Positions 8,359 through 17,796 of a stretch of 64,000 nucleotides of DNA are shown here, piece after piece. The stretch lies in NCBI GenBank assembly GCA_943331005.2, contig CALQJX020000005.1, positions 62,001-126,000 of the forward strand. The letters are read 5' to 3'. The notes under the pieces were generated by a model that saw only the letters and a list, made by a program, of their open reading frames with translations, was not told the origin of the DNA and made no database searches. Made by a program: the position numbers and the translations under genes. The first letter of the stretch is position 1; every line of letters starts with the position of its first letter. Origin of the DNA: Bordetella parapertussis (lineage in GTDB: Bacteria > Bacteroidota > Bacteroidia > Chitinophagales > Chitinophagaceae).

Positions 8359-9312
8359 ATGAAGATAGGGCTCGACATTATGGGAGGCGATTTCGCGCCC
8401 GCCGAAGCCATTAAAGGCGTTCAGCAGTACTTTGAGCAAATGCCCGATTCACAGGTGCATCTGATGCTTATAGGTAATGAAGAAGCGGCAGTGCCATATC
8501 TTCCTTTGATCGAAAATTACAGATCTCGTTACACCTTTATACAGGCCAACGAGGTGATAGGTATGCACGAGCATCCTACAAAGGCACTCAAGGAAAAACC
8601 TGGTTCCAGTATTGCAATGGGTTTCGGCATGCTCCAAAAGGGCATGCTTGAGGCTTTTATAAGCGCCGGTAACACCGGTGCCATGCTGGTTGGTGCCATG
8701 TATTCTGTGAGGTCTATTGAGGGTGTGCTACGGCCCACTATCGCTACTCCTATTCCTCGCCTTGGCGGTGGCTTCAACTGTATTGTGGATGCCGGCATCA
8801 ATGCCGACTGTAAACCCGAACATCTGGTTCAGTTTGCGCAGTTGGGTGCCCTCTATTCCCGATACATACTGGGTGTGGAAAATCCACGCGTAGGTTTGCT
8901 CAACATTGGTTCGGAAGAAGGAAAGGGCAATATACTGTCTCAGGCTACTTATCCATTGCTCAAAGAACATCCGGGCATCAACTTCATTGGCAACATTGAA
9001 GGCAGGGATGTATTCTATGATAAAGCAGATGTGATCGTATGCGAGGGCTTTGTAGGAAATGTGGTGATAAAGGTCGCAGAATCTTTCTACGACATCTTTA
9101 AAACGCAGAAAGGACTCAGTGATCCGTTCCTCGATAGCTTCAACTTCGAGATGTATGGCGGCACACCGATACTGGGCATCAACAGTCCTGTTTTGAAGGG
9201 GCATGGTATTTCTCATGCGCCTGCCTTCTGCAACATCATAGAACTTGCCCGCAAGTTTGTAAGTTCCGATCTCACAGGTACATTCAAGAATAGCTTTAAA
9301 CCGGTAGCATAA
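8359..9312 (+). CDS. plsX: Phosphate acyltransferase PlsX
   Basis: 317 residues starting KIGLDIMGGDFAP, the family N-terminus. Further conserved blocks are ISAGNTGAML near residue 94 and GFVGNVVIK near residue 230. PlsX converts acyl-ACP to acyl-phosphate for the first step of phospholipid synthesis. It starts 17 bases after rpmF and is the last gene of the operon. fabH, which often follows, is replaced by a terminator and ogt. Confidence 0.96.
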   Translation: MKIGLDIMGGDFAPAEAIKGVQQYFEQMPDSQVHLMLIGNEEAAVPYLPLIENYRSRYTFIQANEVIGMHEHPTKALKEKPGSSIAMGFGMLQKGMLEAFISAGNTGAMLVGAMYSVRSIEGVLRPTIATPIPRLGGGFNCIVDAGINADCKPEHLVQFAQLGALYSRYILGVENPRVGLLNIGSEEGKGNILSQATYPLLKEHPGINFIGNIEGRDVFYDKADVIVCEGFVGNVVIKVAESFYDIFKTQKGLSDPFLDSFNFEMYGGTPILGINSPVLKGHGISHAPAFCNIIELARKFVSSDLTGTFKNSFKPVA

Positions 9313-9333
9313 GCCAAAGGTTTTCCCGTTTTC

Positions 9334-9369
9334 AGCATCCTCTGCACAACGCAGAGGATGCTTTTTTTG
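9334..9369 (+). terminator. Terminator after plsX
   Basis: A perfect 12-base stem AGCATCCTCTGC with its complement around ACAAC, followed by a run of T. It closes the DUF177-rpmF-plsX operon. Confidence 0.92.
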
Positions 9370-9401
9370 TTTTAAAAAATGTGTAATTTCACTCTGTTCT
9401 C

Positions 9402-9932
9402 ATGATCTCTCTGAAGCGAATTGATACACCACTGGGGCGTATGCGTGTAGGCGCAACGGATAAAGGTATCTGCCTTTTCGATTTTCAGTTCAGACGTGCG
9501 GTAGAGGGCATTATGGAGCGAGTAGAGCGCCTACTTGATGATAAGTTTGCGGAAGGCGACAGCCCTTATTTTACGATATTGGAAACGCAGTTATCGGAGT
9601 ATTTTGAGGGAACAAGAAAAGAGTTCGATATTCCACTGCATCTTACAGGTACACCATTTCAGAGAAGCGTGTGGGAAGCCCTTGTGGCCATTCCTTTCGG
9701 CGAAACGAGGTCATACAAGCAACAATCGGCTATCATGGGCCAGGAGAAGGCTATAAGGGCCATAGCTAGCGCCAATGGAGATAATCCTGTGGCTATAATA
9801 GTGCCCTGTCATCGTATTATTGGCGAAGATGGCAGCCTGACCGGTTACAGCGGAGGACTGCAACGCAAAAAACAGTTGCTGGATCTGGAGCGCAAATGGT
9901 CGGGCAAGTTTACCCAGGCAGCTCTTTTTTAG
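9402..9932 (+). CDS. ogt: Methylated-DNA-protein cysteine methyltransferase
   Basis: 176 residues. The C-terminal domain holds the active-site motif VPCHRII with the acceptor Cys136, preceded by the helix-turn-helix with ASANGDNPV (Asn hinge). The N-terminal ribonuclease-H-like part starts LGRMRVGATDKGICLF. The protein removes alkyl groups from O6-alkylguanine by a suicide transfer. There is no fused Ada regulatory domain. It lies alone between the plsX terminator and the exopolysaccharide unit. Confidence 0.95.
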   Translation: MISLKRIDTPLGRMRVGATDKGICLFDFQFRRAVEGIMERVERLLDDKFAEGDSPYFTILETQLSEYFEGTRKEFDIPLHLTGTPFQRSVWEALVAIPFGETRSYKQQSAIMGQEKAIRAIASANGDNPVAIIVPCHRIIGEDGSLTGYSGGLQRKKQLLDLERKWSGKFTQAALF

Positions 9933-10206
9933 TGAGCCCGTTATATAATGGAGCTTATAGTTTTTTAGATTTTTCTGCTGCTATCAGCAGCGTATTCCCA
10001 TCTATAGTATTGGTAAGAAAACAGTTACTATTTTTCGTTAAACGTTGTACGAGTAGATGTTAACGAGTATGGCAACGGCAAGTTAACATCATGTAAATGT
10101 TGCTTTTTGTACGATAATAAGGCTGATATTTGCTTCACGAAAAAATGTATTTATTAGTAGGTTTTTTTGAAATCAAATTAAAATATCAGTAAAGTTTTCA
10201 ACGGAT

Positions 10207-10608
10207 ATGTCAAATATTTTAGTAATAGAGGATGATGATATCATGCTTAAAGCCATCAGGAATATCCTGAGGAAAGATGGTCATGAGGTTGTTACTGCAA
10301 AGGATGGGAAAGAAGCGTTTGAAAAACTGGATGAGGAGGAGTATGATGTGGTGATCACTGATCTGATGATGCCTTACGCTAATGGACTGGAAGTAGTGAG
10401 CAGATTGCGCAGTAATCCATTGAAACGACATGTAGGTATAATAGTTTGTTCATCAGTGGGAAACGAAGAGACCATAACAGAGGCATTCAGGCTGGGCGCA
10501 GATGATTATCTAAAAAAACCAATCATGGCCGGAGAGCTCATGATACGCATCAGAAAATTGCTTGTCAACCGCAGTAGCGGCGCCAAGCTGGTAACCAAGA
10601 AAAAATAG
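10207..10608 (+). CDS. Single-domain response regulator at the head of the exopolysaccharide unit
   Basis: 133 residues, receiver domain only. It has the acidic pocket EDDD (8-11), phosphoacceptor D52 in ITDLMMP, Ser83 and Lys104 (LKKP). No output domain follows, so it must act by protein contact. It is the first gene of a tight unit, with 10 bases to the next gene. The product probably tunes synthesis or secretion after translation. The partner kinase is not in the immediate neighbourhood. The 274 bases upstream are AT-rich and contain a GATATTTG that resembles a -7 element. Confidence 0.9.
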   Translation: MSNILVIEDDDIMLKAIRNILRKDGHEVVTAKDGKEAFEKLDEEEYDVVITDLMMPYANGLEVVSRLRSNPLKRHVGIIVCSSVGNEETITEAFRLGADDYLKKPIMAGELMIRIRKLLVNRSSGAKLVTKKK

Positions 10609-10618
10609 TATTCAGCAC

Positions 10619-11773
10619 ATGTGGAAAGATCTGGCAGACCTTTTGTTTCAGGCATATGAGCAATTCAGCTTGCTGCCTCTTTTTATCGAGATAGCGCTGG
10701 CATTTATAGTCATAGCTATTGTAGCTAGCATATTTGCTTATGGAGCTATCATGTACAAACGATACAAAAGTTATGTACATGAAAAACGTGTAGCCTTCAT
10801 AGGTCCAATCATAGAAGAGCTTATTACGGAGCAGGTACTCCTCAACGAAAATCTGGGTAAGGATACACCGGTAGAAGATATTGAATTCGATCAGGCAGCA
10901 TTGAACAACAAGGTCTATAAAAAACCATTCGTTCGCCAGATACTCATAGATACACTGATACAGTACCGCAAAAATTTCCGCGGAGAGGTAGGCGACCTGT
11001 TACGTAAGTTATATATAGACATGGACCTGCAGAAAGATTCTTTTGCCAAACTGAAGTCTATGAGGTGGGAAAAGAAAATAAAGGCCGTGGTGGAACTGAC
11101 ACAGATGGATATCTCCATATCGGACGTTACTATTCTGCCGCTTACCAACAGTACCAACCCTTCACTGAGGGCAGCCGCAAGGAATGCCTATGTGCAGCTA
11201 AGTAAGAACGAACCTTTCAAATTCTTTGATATTGCAACAGAGCCACTGCTTCCCTGGGATCAACTGGAGTTATTCAAGATCATTACTACTACTAAGGATA
11301 TTGCTATTCCTAACTTCTCCAGGTGGGTAAGTTATTCCAGCAATAAGAGTATCGTTTCTTTCTGCCTTAAGCTTATAGCGCACTACGATCAGCAGAGTGC
11401 TATACCTGCTGTAATGGAACTGCTCAATAACAAGGATCACTATTTCAGGGCAGATGCGATCATATGTCTTGGTAAACTATCGGCAGAGGCAGCAGAAGAG
11501 AAAATGGTAAGGATCTATAACCACCAGCCACTAAACTGCCAGATAGAGATACTGCGTGCCATGGGTAGCATCGCATCCGGCCGTCACCTGGAGTTTTTGA
11601 AAACTGAGTTCCTTTATTCTTCCAACTTCGATATCAGGATGAATTCTGCGCGTGCTATCATCAGGCACAACAATCAGAATTCAAGACTGCTTGTAGAGGA
11701 ATTGATGGGGATGACCTACGAGGAGAATCAGCTTATTATCAAGCATTGCCTAAATCCCCTAATTAAATATTAA
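10619..11773 (+). CDS. Membrane-anchored HEAT-repeat protein
   Basis: 384 residues. An N-terminal membrane span (about 13-42) is followed by a cytoplasmic helical region. The C-terminal half shows HEAT-like alpha-hairpin repeats such as NPSLRAAARNAYVQLS and HYFRADAIICLGKL, each ending in a short hydrophobic helix. HEAT arrays usually act as protein-binding scaffolds. Its stop codon overlaps the start of the first synthase by one base (TAATG), so translational coupling is likely. I infer a scaffold between the upstream receiver and the synthases. No enzymatic motif was seen. Confidence 0.82.
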   Translation: MWKDLADLLFQAYEQFSLLPLFIEIALAFIVIAIVASIFAYGAIMYKRYKSYVHEKRVAFIGPIIEELITEQVLLNENLGKDTPVEDIEFDQAALNNKVYKKPFVRQILIDTLIQYRKNFRGEVGDLLRKLYIDMDLQKDSFAKLKSMRWEKKIKAVVELTQMDISISDVTILPLTNSTNPSLRAAARNAYVQLSKNEPFKFFDIATEPLLPWDQLELFKIITTTKDIAIPNFSRWVSYSSNKSIVSFCLKLIAHYDQQSAIPAVMELLNNKDHYFRADAIICLGKLSAEAAEEKMVRIYNHQPLNCQIEILRAMGSIASGRHLEFLKTEFLYSSNFDIRMNSARAIIRHNNQNSRLLVEELMGMTYEENQLIIKHCLNPLIKY

Positions 11774-13239
11774 TGGGCTCCACTTTTGTAGAATATGCTT
11801 CAGCGTTCTTTGAGACAACCGTATTTGTGTACGGCTCATCGCTATTGATGCTCTACGCCATGCTGGCCATTTTATCGTTCATCAACATTCGTCTTTTCCT
11901 GCGCAAGGAGAGCTATACAGACTATTCTGTAATAGTTGGTTCGCCATTGGCACCGGGCATATCGGTTATTGCACCTGCATTCAATGAGGGGCTTACCATC
12001 ATCAGTAACGTTCGTTCGCTGCTTACGTTCGACTATCCGAATTATGAGGTGATCATCATCAACGATGGTAGTACGGATGATACCCTGGAGAAGCTCATGA
12101 AAGAGTTCTCTATGGTGAAGGTGGATTTTGCGTATGACGTAAAGCTGGTATCGAGGCCGGTGAGGGGTGTGTACAAATCTACAGATGAGGCCTATGCCAA
12201 ACTGCTGGTGGTAGACAAAGAGAACGGAAAATCTAAGGCAGATGCTACCAATGTGGGTATCAATGTTGCCGCATTTCCATACTTCCTTTGTACCGATGTG
12301 GATTGTATCCTGCATAGCCAGACGCTGCAGATGCTCATTCGCCCGATGATGGAGGAAGAGAAAAGGCGAGTGATAGCTACCGGCGCCACATTGCGCATGG
12401 CAAACTCCTGCGAGGTGGATGAAGGAGTACTTATAAAGATAAAGGCGCCAAGGCCGTTGCTGGCCCGTTTTCAGGAGCTGGAATACATTAGGTCTTTCGT
12501 ATTGGGTAAAATGGGTTGGAGTTACATCAATTCTGTTCCCAACGTTTCGGGTGGTTTGGGTATGTTCGATAAAGAGATAGCGGTAAAAGCAGGTGGCTAT
12601 GATCCGGTATCTTTCGGAGAGGATATGGAGCTGAGGCTGCGCATGTCGAGGTATGTGTATGACAACAAAATAGACGCAGCTGTAAGGTATATACCACACA
12701 CACTTTGCTGGACCGAAGGGCCATCATCGCTTAAGGTATTTATGAGGCAGCGTACCCGCTGGGGCAGGGGGCTGCTGCAGCTCATACTCACGCACCGGAA
12801 GATGCTGTTCAACCCGGCTTATGGCAGGGTGGGAATGATCGTTTTTCCTTACAACGTATTCTTTGAGTTGCTTGCACCTATCATAGAATTCCTGGGTATC
12901 ATTTACTACATACTGCTCATTTATTTCGGAATGGTGAACTGGCCATATGCCATCATACTGCTGGTGTTTGTGTATACCTATTCCGTAATGATCTCTACTT
13001 TGTCGGTATTATGGGATCAGCTCACTTTCCAGTATTACAAGACCTGGAAAGATGTGGTGCTGGTAGTTTCTATGGCTTTTATAGAAATGCTCATTTACCA
13101 CCCGCTTATTGTCATATTCGCATTGAGGGGTTATATATTTCATATTTCCAACAGAAAGCACAGTTGGGGAAACATGCAGCGAAAAGGTTTCCAGAAGAAA
13201 ACAGAAGACAAGCCGAGAGTTGCGCCGGCCACAACATAA
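11773..13239 (+). CDS. Processive family 2 glycosyltransferase, first synthase
   Basis: 488 residues. An N-terminal span (about 15-42) leads to a GT-A domain with NDGST (D98), the DVD metal site (175-177), a GED motif (282-284) as the probable catalytic base region and Q326-R-T-R-W330, the QxxRW signature of membrane polysaccharide synthases such as PgaC, BcsA and HasA. Three to four membrane spans follow (about 350-470). It should polymerise a sugar nucleotide at the inner membrane and push the chain across. There is no PilZ domain. It is closely similar to the next gene, evidently a tandem duplication. Confidence 0.92.
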   Translation: MGSTFVEYASAFFETTVFVYGSSLLMLYAMLAILSFINIRLFLRKESYTDYSVIVGSPLAPGISVIAPAFNEGLTIISNVRSLLTFDYPNYEVIIINDGSTDDTLEKLMKEFSMVKVDFAYDVKLVSRPVRGVYKSTDEAYAKLLVVDKENGKSKADATNVGINVAAFPYFLCTDVDCILHSQTLQMLIRPMMEEEKRRVIATGATLRMANSCEVDEGVLIKIKAPRPLLARFQELEYIRSFVLGKMGWSYINSVPNVSGGLGMFDKEIAVKAGGYDPVSFGEDMELRLRMSRYVYDNKIDAAVRYIPHTLCWTEGPSSLKVFMRQRTRWGRGLLQLILTHRKMLFNPAYGRVGMIVFPYNVFFELLAPIIEFLGIIYYILLIYFGMVNWPYAIILLVFVYTYSVMISTLSVLWDQLTFQYYKTWKDVVLVVSMAFIEMLIYHPLIVIFALRGYIFHISNRKHSWGNMQRKGFQKKTEDKPRVAPATT

Positions 13240-13269
13240 CTATAACACGATTGAGCTATTGACTGAATC

Positions 13270-14829
13270 ATGGGCGTGATCTATAATTTTTTTACCGGGG
13301 GTACTTTTTGGGACACAATAGGTGTGTTCTACCAGTCGGCCGTGTTCGTATATGGTACATCTCTGCTCATGGCATATGCCATGCTGGCAATTATGTCCCT
13401 GATATCTATTCAGAGGTACATCAAGAAAAATGCCTCTATCGATTATAATATCATAGTAGAGTCGCCATTGGCACCCGGTATTTCGGTTGTGGCACCAGCG
13501 TTCAATGAGGGTGTTACCATCATCAGTAACGTTCGTTCTTTGCTCACGTTCAACTATCCGAAGTTCGAAGTGATAATTGTGAACGATGGTAGTACAGATG
13601 ATACCCTGGAAAAGCTTATCGAAGAGTTTGAGCTGGTGCATGTGGAATACGCATTCAGGGAGAAGCTGAACTGCGAGCCTATAAAAAGGATATTCAAGTC
13701 TACCAACAGGGCATACGAGAAGCTCGTTGTGGTAGATAAGGTGAATGGTAAGAGTAAGGCGGATGCCTCTAATGCAGGTATCAACATCTCTGTATACGAT
13801 TACTTCCTTTGTACGGACGTAGATTGTATCCTGGACAAGGATACCCTCATCAAGCTCATTAAGCCCTTCATGGATGAGGAAACCACCAAGGTGAAAGAGG
13901 TGGGTACCCCATGCGAGGAATGTGGTTATGTGCACATACAGGAAGATTTCAAACGTGTGATCGCTTCAGGTGCTACACTGAGGATGGTGAACTCCTGCGA
14001 TGTGGATGAAGGGCTGATGATACGTGTGCGCCCTCCGCGCAAGTTCCTGCCACGTTTTCAGGAGATGGAGTATATACGCGCCTACATGCTGGGTAAAATG
14101 GGTTGGGATCTTATCAACTCTGTGCCCAACGTATCCGGTGGTCTGGGTATGTTCGACAAGGAGATAGCTGTAAAAGCAGGAGGGTATGACTCTAAGTCTT
14201 TTGGTGAGGATATGGATATGATAACGCGTATGTGCGCGTTCATGAAAGACAACAAGAAAAAGTACTCTGTAAAATACGTTCCGTACACCCTATGCTGGAC
14301 AGAAGGGCCTGCTACGCTGAAGGTATTCGGCAGGCAGCGTTCGCGCTGGGGTCGTGGTCTGGCACAGATCATGAGCATACACCGCAAGATCATCTTCAAT
14401 CCCCGCTATGGCAGGCTGGGTCTTATAGTGTTCCCCTATGCATTTATGTATGAGCTACTGGCCCCTGTAGTGGAGTTTACCGGTGTGCTGTTCTACATAT
14501 ACCTTATCGTTACCGGACAGATCAACTGGCCGTTTGCCATCATCCTTATAGTGTTTGTGTATACCTACTCTGTAATGATCACTACACTGGCCCTTTTGTG
14601 GGATCAGATCACATTCAAGTACTACAGAACCTGGGGAGAGACCATAGGCTTATGCCTTATGGCATTTCTCGAACCATTTGTATATCACCCGCTCATCATG
14701 TTCTTTGCTATCAAGGGTTATTTCAACTTTATTACCGGACGTAAACACGTATGGGGTAATATGCAAAGGCAGGGTTTTGGTATGCAGGCAAATAAAAAGA
14801 AACAAAAGGCAGCCCCGGCTACCAGTTAA
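13270..14829 (+). CDS. Processive family 2 glycosyltransferase, second synthase with Cys-pair insertion
   Basis: 519 residues, collinear with the preceding synthase and carrying the same motifs: NDGST (D106), DVD (183-185), GED (312-314) and Q356-R-S-R-W360, plus matching membrane spans. It differs by an extra segment of about 20 residues near 206-226 between the DVD and acceptor blocks, containing CEEC (215-218), a possible metal or redox site absent from the first copy. Both catalytic sets are intact, so neither copy looks dead. Two active synthases suggest two products, a heteropolymer or a heterodimer. Confidence 0.92.
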   Translation: MGVIYNFFTGGTFWDTIGVFYQSAVFVYGTSLLMAYAMLAIMSLISIQRYIKKNASIDYNIIVESPLAPGISVVAPAFNEGVTIISNVRSLLTFNYPKFEVIIVNDGSTDDTLEKLIEEFELVHVEYAFREKLNCEPIKRIFKSTNRAYEKLVVVDKVNGKSKADASNAGINISVYDYFLCTDVDCILDKDTLIKLIKPFMDEETTKVKEVGTPCEECGYVHIQEDFKRVIASGATLRMVNSCDVDEGLMIRVRPPRKFLPRFQEMEYIRAYMLGKMGWDLINSVPNVSGGLGMFDKEIAVKAGGYDSKSFGEDMDMITRMCAFMKDNKKKYSVKYVPYTLCWTEGPATLKVFGRQRSRWGRGLAQIMSIHRKIIFNPRYGRLGLIVFPYAFMYELLAPVVEFTGVLFYIYLIVTGQINWPFAIILIVFVYTYSVMITTLALLWDQITFKYYRTWGETIGLCLMAFLEPFVYHPLIMFFAIKGYFNFITGRKHVWGNMQRQGFGMQANKKKQKAAPATS

Positions 14830-14877
14830 ACATATAAAAACCGGATTGCATGGGCAGTTCGTTTAAAAAAGAAAAGA

Positions 14878-17775
14878 ATGAAGTCTCTTTCAAAAATATT
14901 GATTTCGGCCATCATCATTTTATGCAGTGTGCAAACAAATGCACAGTGGCTGAAAATGATCGAGTCTTCCGATAACTTATACAACGAAGCGAAAAAGGAA
15001 ATAGATCTGAAGCACTATCAGAAGGCTATCAATATGTGCACTAAGGCGGTAGATATATCGCCAAAGAATCTGGATATTCACCTTTTGCTGGGACATGCTT
15101 ATGCATTGTCGGGCAAGATAGACAGTGCCCGTATAGAGCTGAACTATGTATTGCAGAAAAATCCTAAATACAGAGATGCCTACATCTATCTGGTTAATAT
15201 GGAGGCGCAGGCGTGTAACTATCTTCAGGCGCTGGAATATGCCGATATGGGGCTGAAATATTTTCCGAATGACCGTGATCTGCTGCTGAAGAAACTGGAT
15301 ATCTATATAAAAATGGGCGACTGGATAGAAAGTAATAAACTGGCCGACTACCTTTTCGATCGTTTTTCTACAGACCCCTACATTAGAAGTGTTTACCTCG
15401 AATATAAATTGGCAGTTGCCCGTCAGTATTCGCACAGGGGCTATATAGAAATTGCCAAACGTGCCTATGAAGCAGTACTGGAACAAGACCCGCTGAATAA
15501 AGAAGCGCTTACAGCTATCTATTCGCTGGACATAAGGTCGGGTAATTACGAAAGTTCGCTGGCCTATACCAACAGGGCGCTGCAGTCTACGCCAAACTCA
15601 TACGAGTTCCTGATGAAGAAGGTGAGTATACTCGATGCTATGTCGCGCTATGTAGAAGCTATAGAAGTAGTGGGTAAACTCATGAAGCTGTATCCTACCA
15701 ACAGCGAGGTGCTGAAGCTGAATTCCTACATAAGAATGACCGCCGGTCGTTTTTACATGAATACCGATCCGTATCTGCTTTTTAGTGGTATACTGGAGAA
15801 AGACCCCGGCAATACGGAGGCACTGAATTATGCTATCAATATTGCATTCAGCAGAGGTATGCTGCCGGAAGCATTGCAGTGGATCAACTTTGGTCTGAAG
15901 CGTTCGCCGAATGACTATGATCTGCTGAAGAAAAAGTTGGGCATACTGGAGTCTATGAAGCGCTATGGTGCAGCCTCTTCTATAGCAGAGATGCTCTATA
16001 AAGACAATCCTACAGAGGCTAATAAAGCTAACTTTCTGGAGCTGCGTACACAGGCTGCCAGGCAGTTCATGAACGATATGGAGTATGATAGTGCAACAGT
16101 TGCACTGAAATCTGTATTGTTTTACGATCACACCAATATGGCGGCTACAGGTTATCTCATCAATATTTACAATCTGCAAAAAAGATACGACGACGCATTG
16201 CGCGTAATAGAAGAAGGATTGGTACTTTACCCCAACGATGAGTTCCTGTTGTTCAAGAAGGCGGCTGTACTCGAAAGTTATCAGCGATATTCTGATGCAG
16301 CACAGATCTCTAAACAGTTGCTGGAAGCACATCCGGAGAACAGGCAGTACTTGTCGAGCCTTGTGGAGCAGTCTTTGGCAGCAGGTCGTCAGTCCATGGC
16401 ATACGACGACTATTACAATACAATAAAAGTGCTGAGAGAAGTGCTGGACAAACAGCCAGATAATGTGGACGCCCTCAATTATATTATCAATGTTGAGAGT
16501 GCCATCAAGGATTATGATTCAGCACTTTATTTTGCGGATCAGGGTTTGAGGTATTATCCGGATTCTAAAGACTTTCAGTTCAGGAAGTCTACAGTATATG
16601 CCGATGCAGGCCAGTATAAAACAGCATATGGCATTTCGGGTCAGCTGGTGAAAGAGTTCCCTTACAATGCCCGTTACCGCAACGCTAACATGGAGCAGCA
16701 CCTGGGAGCAGGCAGGCAGTACATGGAGAATGATAGTAAGAAAGACAGTGCGCTGGCAGAGTTCAATAAAGCATTGGAAATAGCTCCTAAAGATACTGTG
16801 CCAATGTACTACGTCATTAACCTGAACTATGACCTGAAACAATATGACACGGCATTGATACTGCTTGATAAAGGCAGGAGGATGTACCCGATGAATCCAT
16901 ACTTCCTTTCCAGGAAGGCAGAGATCTACCAGGCTCAGGGAAAATATGAGACTGCATGGCGTACTGCAGATACACTTTCTAAAATGTACCCGATAGCTAA
17001 ATATCTCGATCATACTGCCTACTTGTATAGCTATAGGTTGCGTAACGAAATAGGTTTGTTCTACCTGCATTCCCGCATTGTAGATGTGGACAATCTTTCG
17101 AAGATCAATAGTATTGCTACAGTACAGTATACCCGTTATCATAAGCGTGGTACACTCAGTTTCAGGGTGAACTATGCCGGCAGAACTACAGGAACCGGTT
17201 TTCAGGGAGAGGCAGAAGCCTACTATACACACAGCAAAAAATGGTACTCCTATGCTATTGCCGGGTACTCTCCGGATATCAATATCTTCCCTGAGCTAAA
17301 AGCTGGTTACTCTATCAATAGATCATTCAATAAAGGATATTCAGGCGAACTGGGTATCAGGTATCTGAAATTATTTGGCGGCGAACTAATCTCTCCTGTG
17401 GTGGGTATCTCTAAAGAGGTGAAGGATTTCTTCCTCAACTTCAAACTATATCCCCAGCGGCTGAACTATAGCGATACTATAAAAGGCGCGTTTTACTCCG
17501 GAATTTTCACTGCCAGGTATTACCTGCGCGAGAACAGAAGTGAGTACTTTACAGCACTTGCCGGCTATGGTAATGTACCCGACGATTTCAGTACTAACTA
17601 TTTTCTCAGTACCTTGGCAACCTATAAAACGGTTAGCTGCGGGGTAGGGTACAAACGTCAGATATACTATCTCACTACGTTCTCTGTAAATGCCAGTTGG
17701 TATAATATAAAGTCTAATACGGCAATTTTCAGGAACCAGTACGATATATACGTTACACTGCAGCGACGTTTCTGA
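14878..17775 (+). CDS. TPR protein with C-terminal YaiO-like outer-membrane barrel
   Basis: 965 residues. A signal peptide (1-22) is followed by about 690 residues of TPR helices with recurring LNY, YD-ALxxxDxGLxxYPN patterns. The last 245 residues (from about 720) are rich in alternating aromatic beta strands, resembling the YaiO family barrel, and end in a terminal Phe. This is the architecture of PgaA-type exporters: a periplasmic TPR scaffold fused to an outer-membrane pore. In Escherichia coli yaiO lies next to the GT2 gene yaiP, which supports the pairing. It likely exports the polymer made by the two upstream synthases. Confidence 0.87.
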   Translation: MKSLSKILISAIIILCSVQTNAQWLKMIESSDNLYNEAKKEIDLKHYQKAINMCTKAVDISPKNLDIHLLLGHAYALSGKIDSARIELNYVLQKNPKYRDAYIYLVNMEAQACNYLQALEYADMGLKYFPNDRDLLLKKLDIYIKMGDWIESNKLADYLFDRFSTDPYIRSVYLEYKLAVARQYSHRGYIEIAKRAYEAVLEQDPLNKEALTAIYSLDIRSGNYESSLAYTNRALQSTPNSYEFLMKKVSILDAMSRYVEAIEVVGKLMKLYPTNSEVLKLNSYIRMTAGRFYMNTDPYLLFSGILEKDPGNTEALNYAINIAFSRGMLPEALQWINFGLKRSPNDYDLLKKKLGILESMKRYGAASSIAEMLYKDNPTEANKANFLELRTQAARQFMNDMEYDSATVALKSVLFYDHTNMAATGYLINIYNLQKRYDDALRVIEEGLVLYPNDEFLLFKKAAVLESYQRYSDAAQISKQLLEAHPENRQYLSSLVEQSLAAGRQSMAYDDYYNTIKVLREVLDKQPDNVDALNYIINVESAIKDYDSALYFADQGLRYYPDSKDFQFRKSTVYADAGQYKTAYGISGQLVKEFPYNARYRNANMEQHLGAGRQYMENDSKKDSALAEFNKALEIAPKDTVPMYYVINLNYDLKQYDTALILLDKGRRMYPMNPYFLSRKAEIYQAQGKYETAWRTADTLSKMYPIAKYLDHTAYLYSYRLRNEIGLFYLHSRIVDVDNLSKINSIATVQYTRYHKRGTLSFRVNYAGRTTGTGFQGEAEAYYTHSKKWYSYAIAGYSPDINIFPELKAGYSINRSFNKGYSGELGIRYLKLFGGELISPVVGISKEVKDFFLNFKLYPQRLNYSDTIKGAFYSGIFTARYYLRENRSEYFTALAGYGNVPDDFSTNYFLSTLATYKTVSCGVGYKRQIYYLTTFSVNASWYNIKSNTAIFRNQYDIYVTLQRRF

Positions 17776-17796
17776 TAAAAAACGTACTTAATTCCA

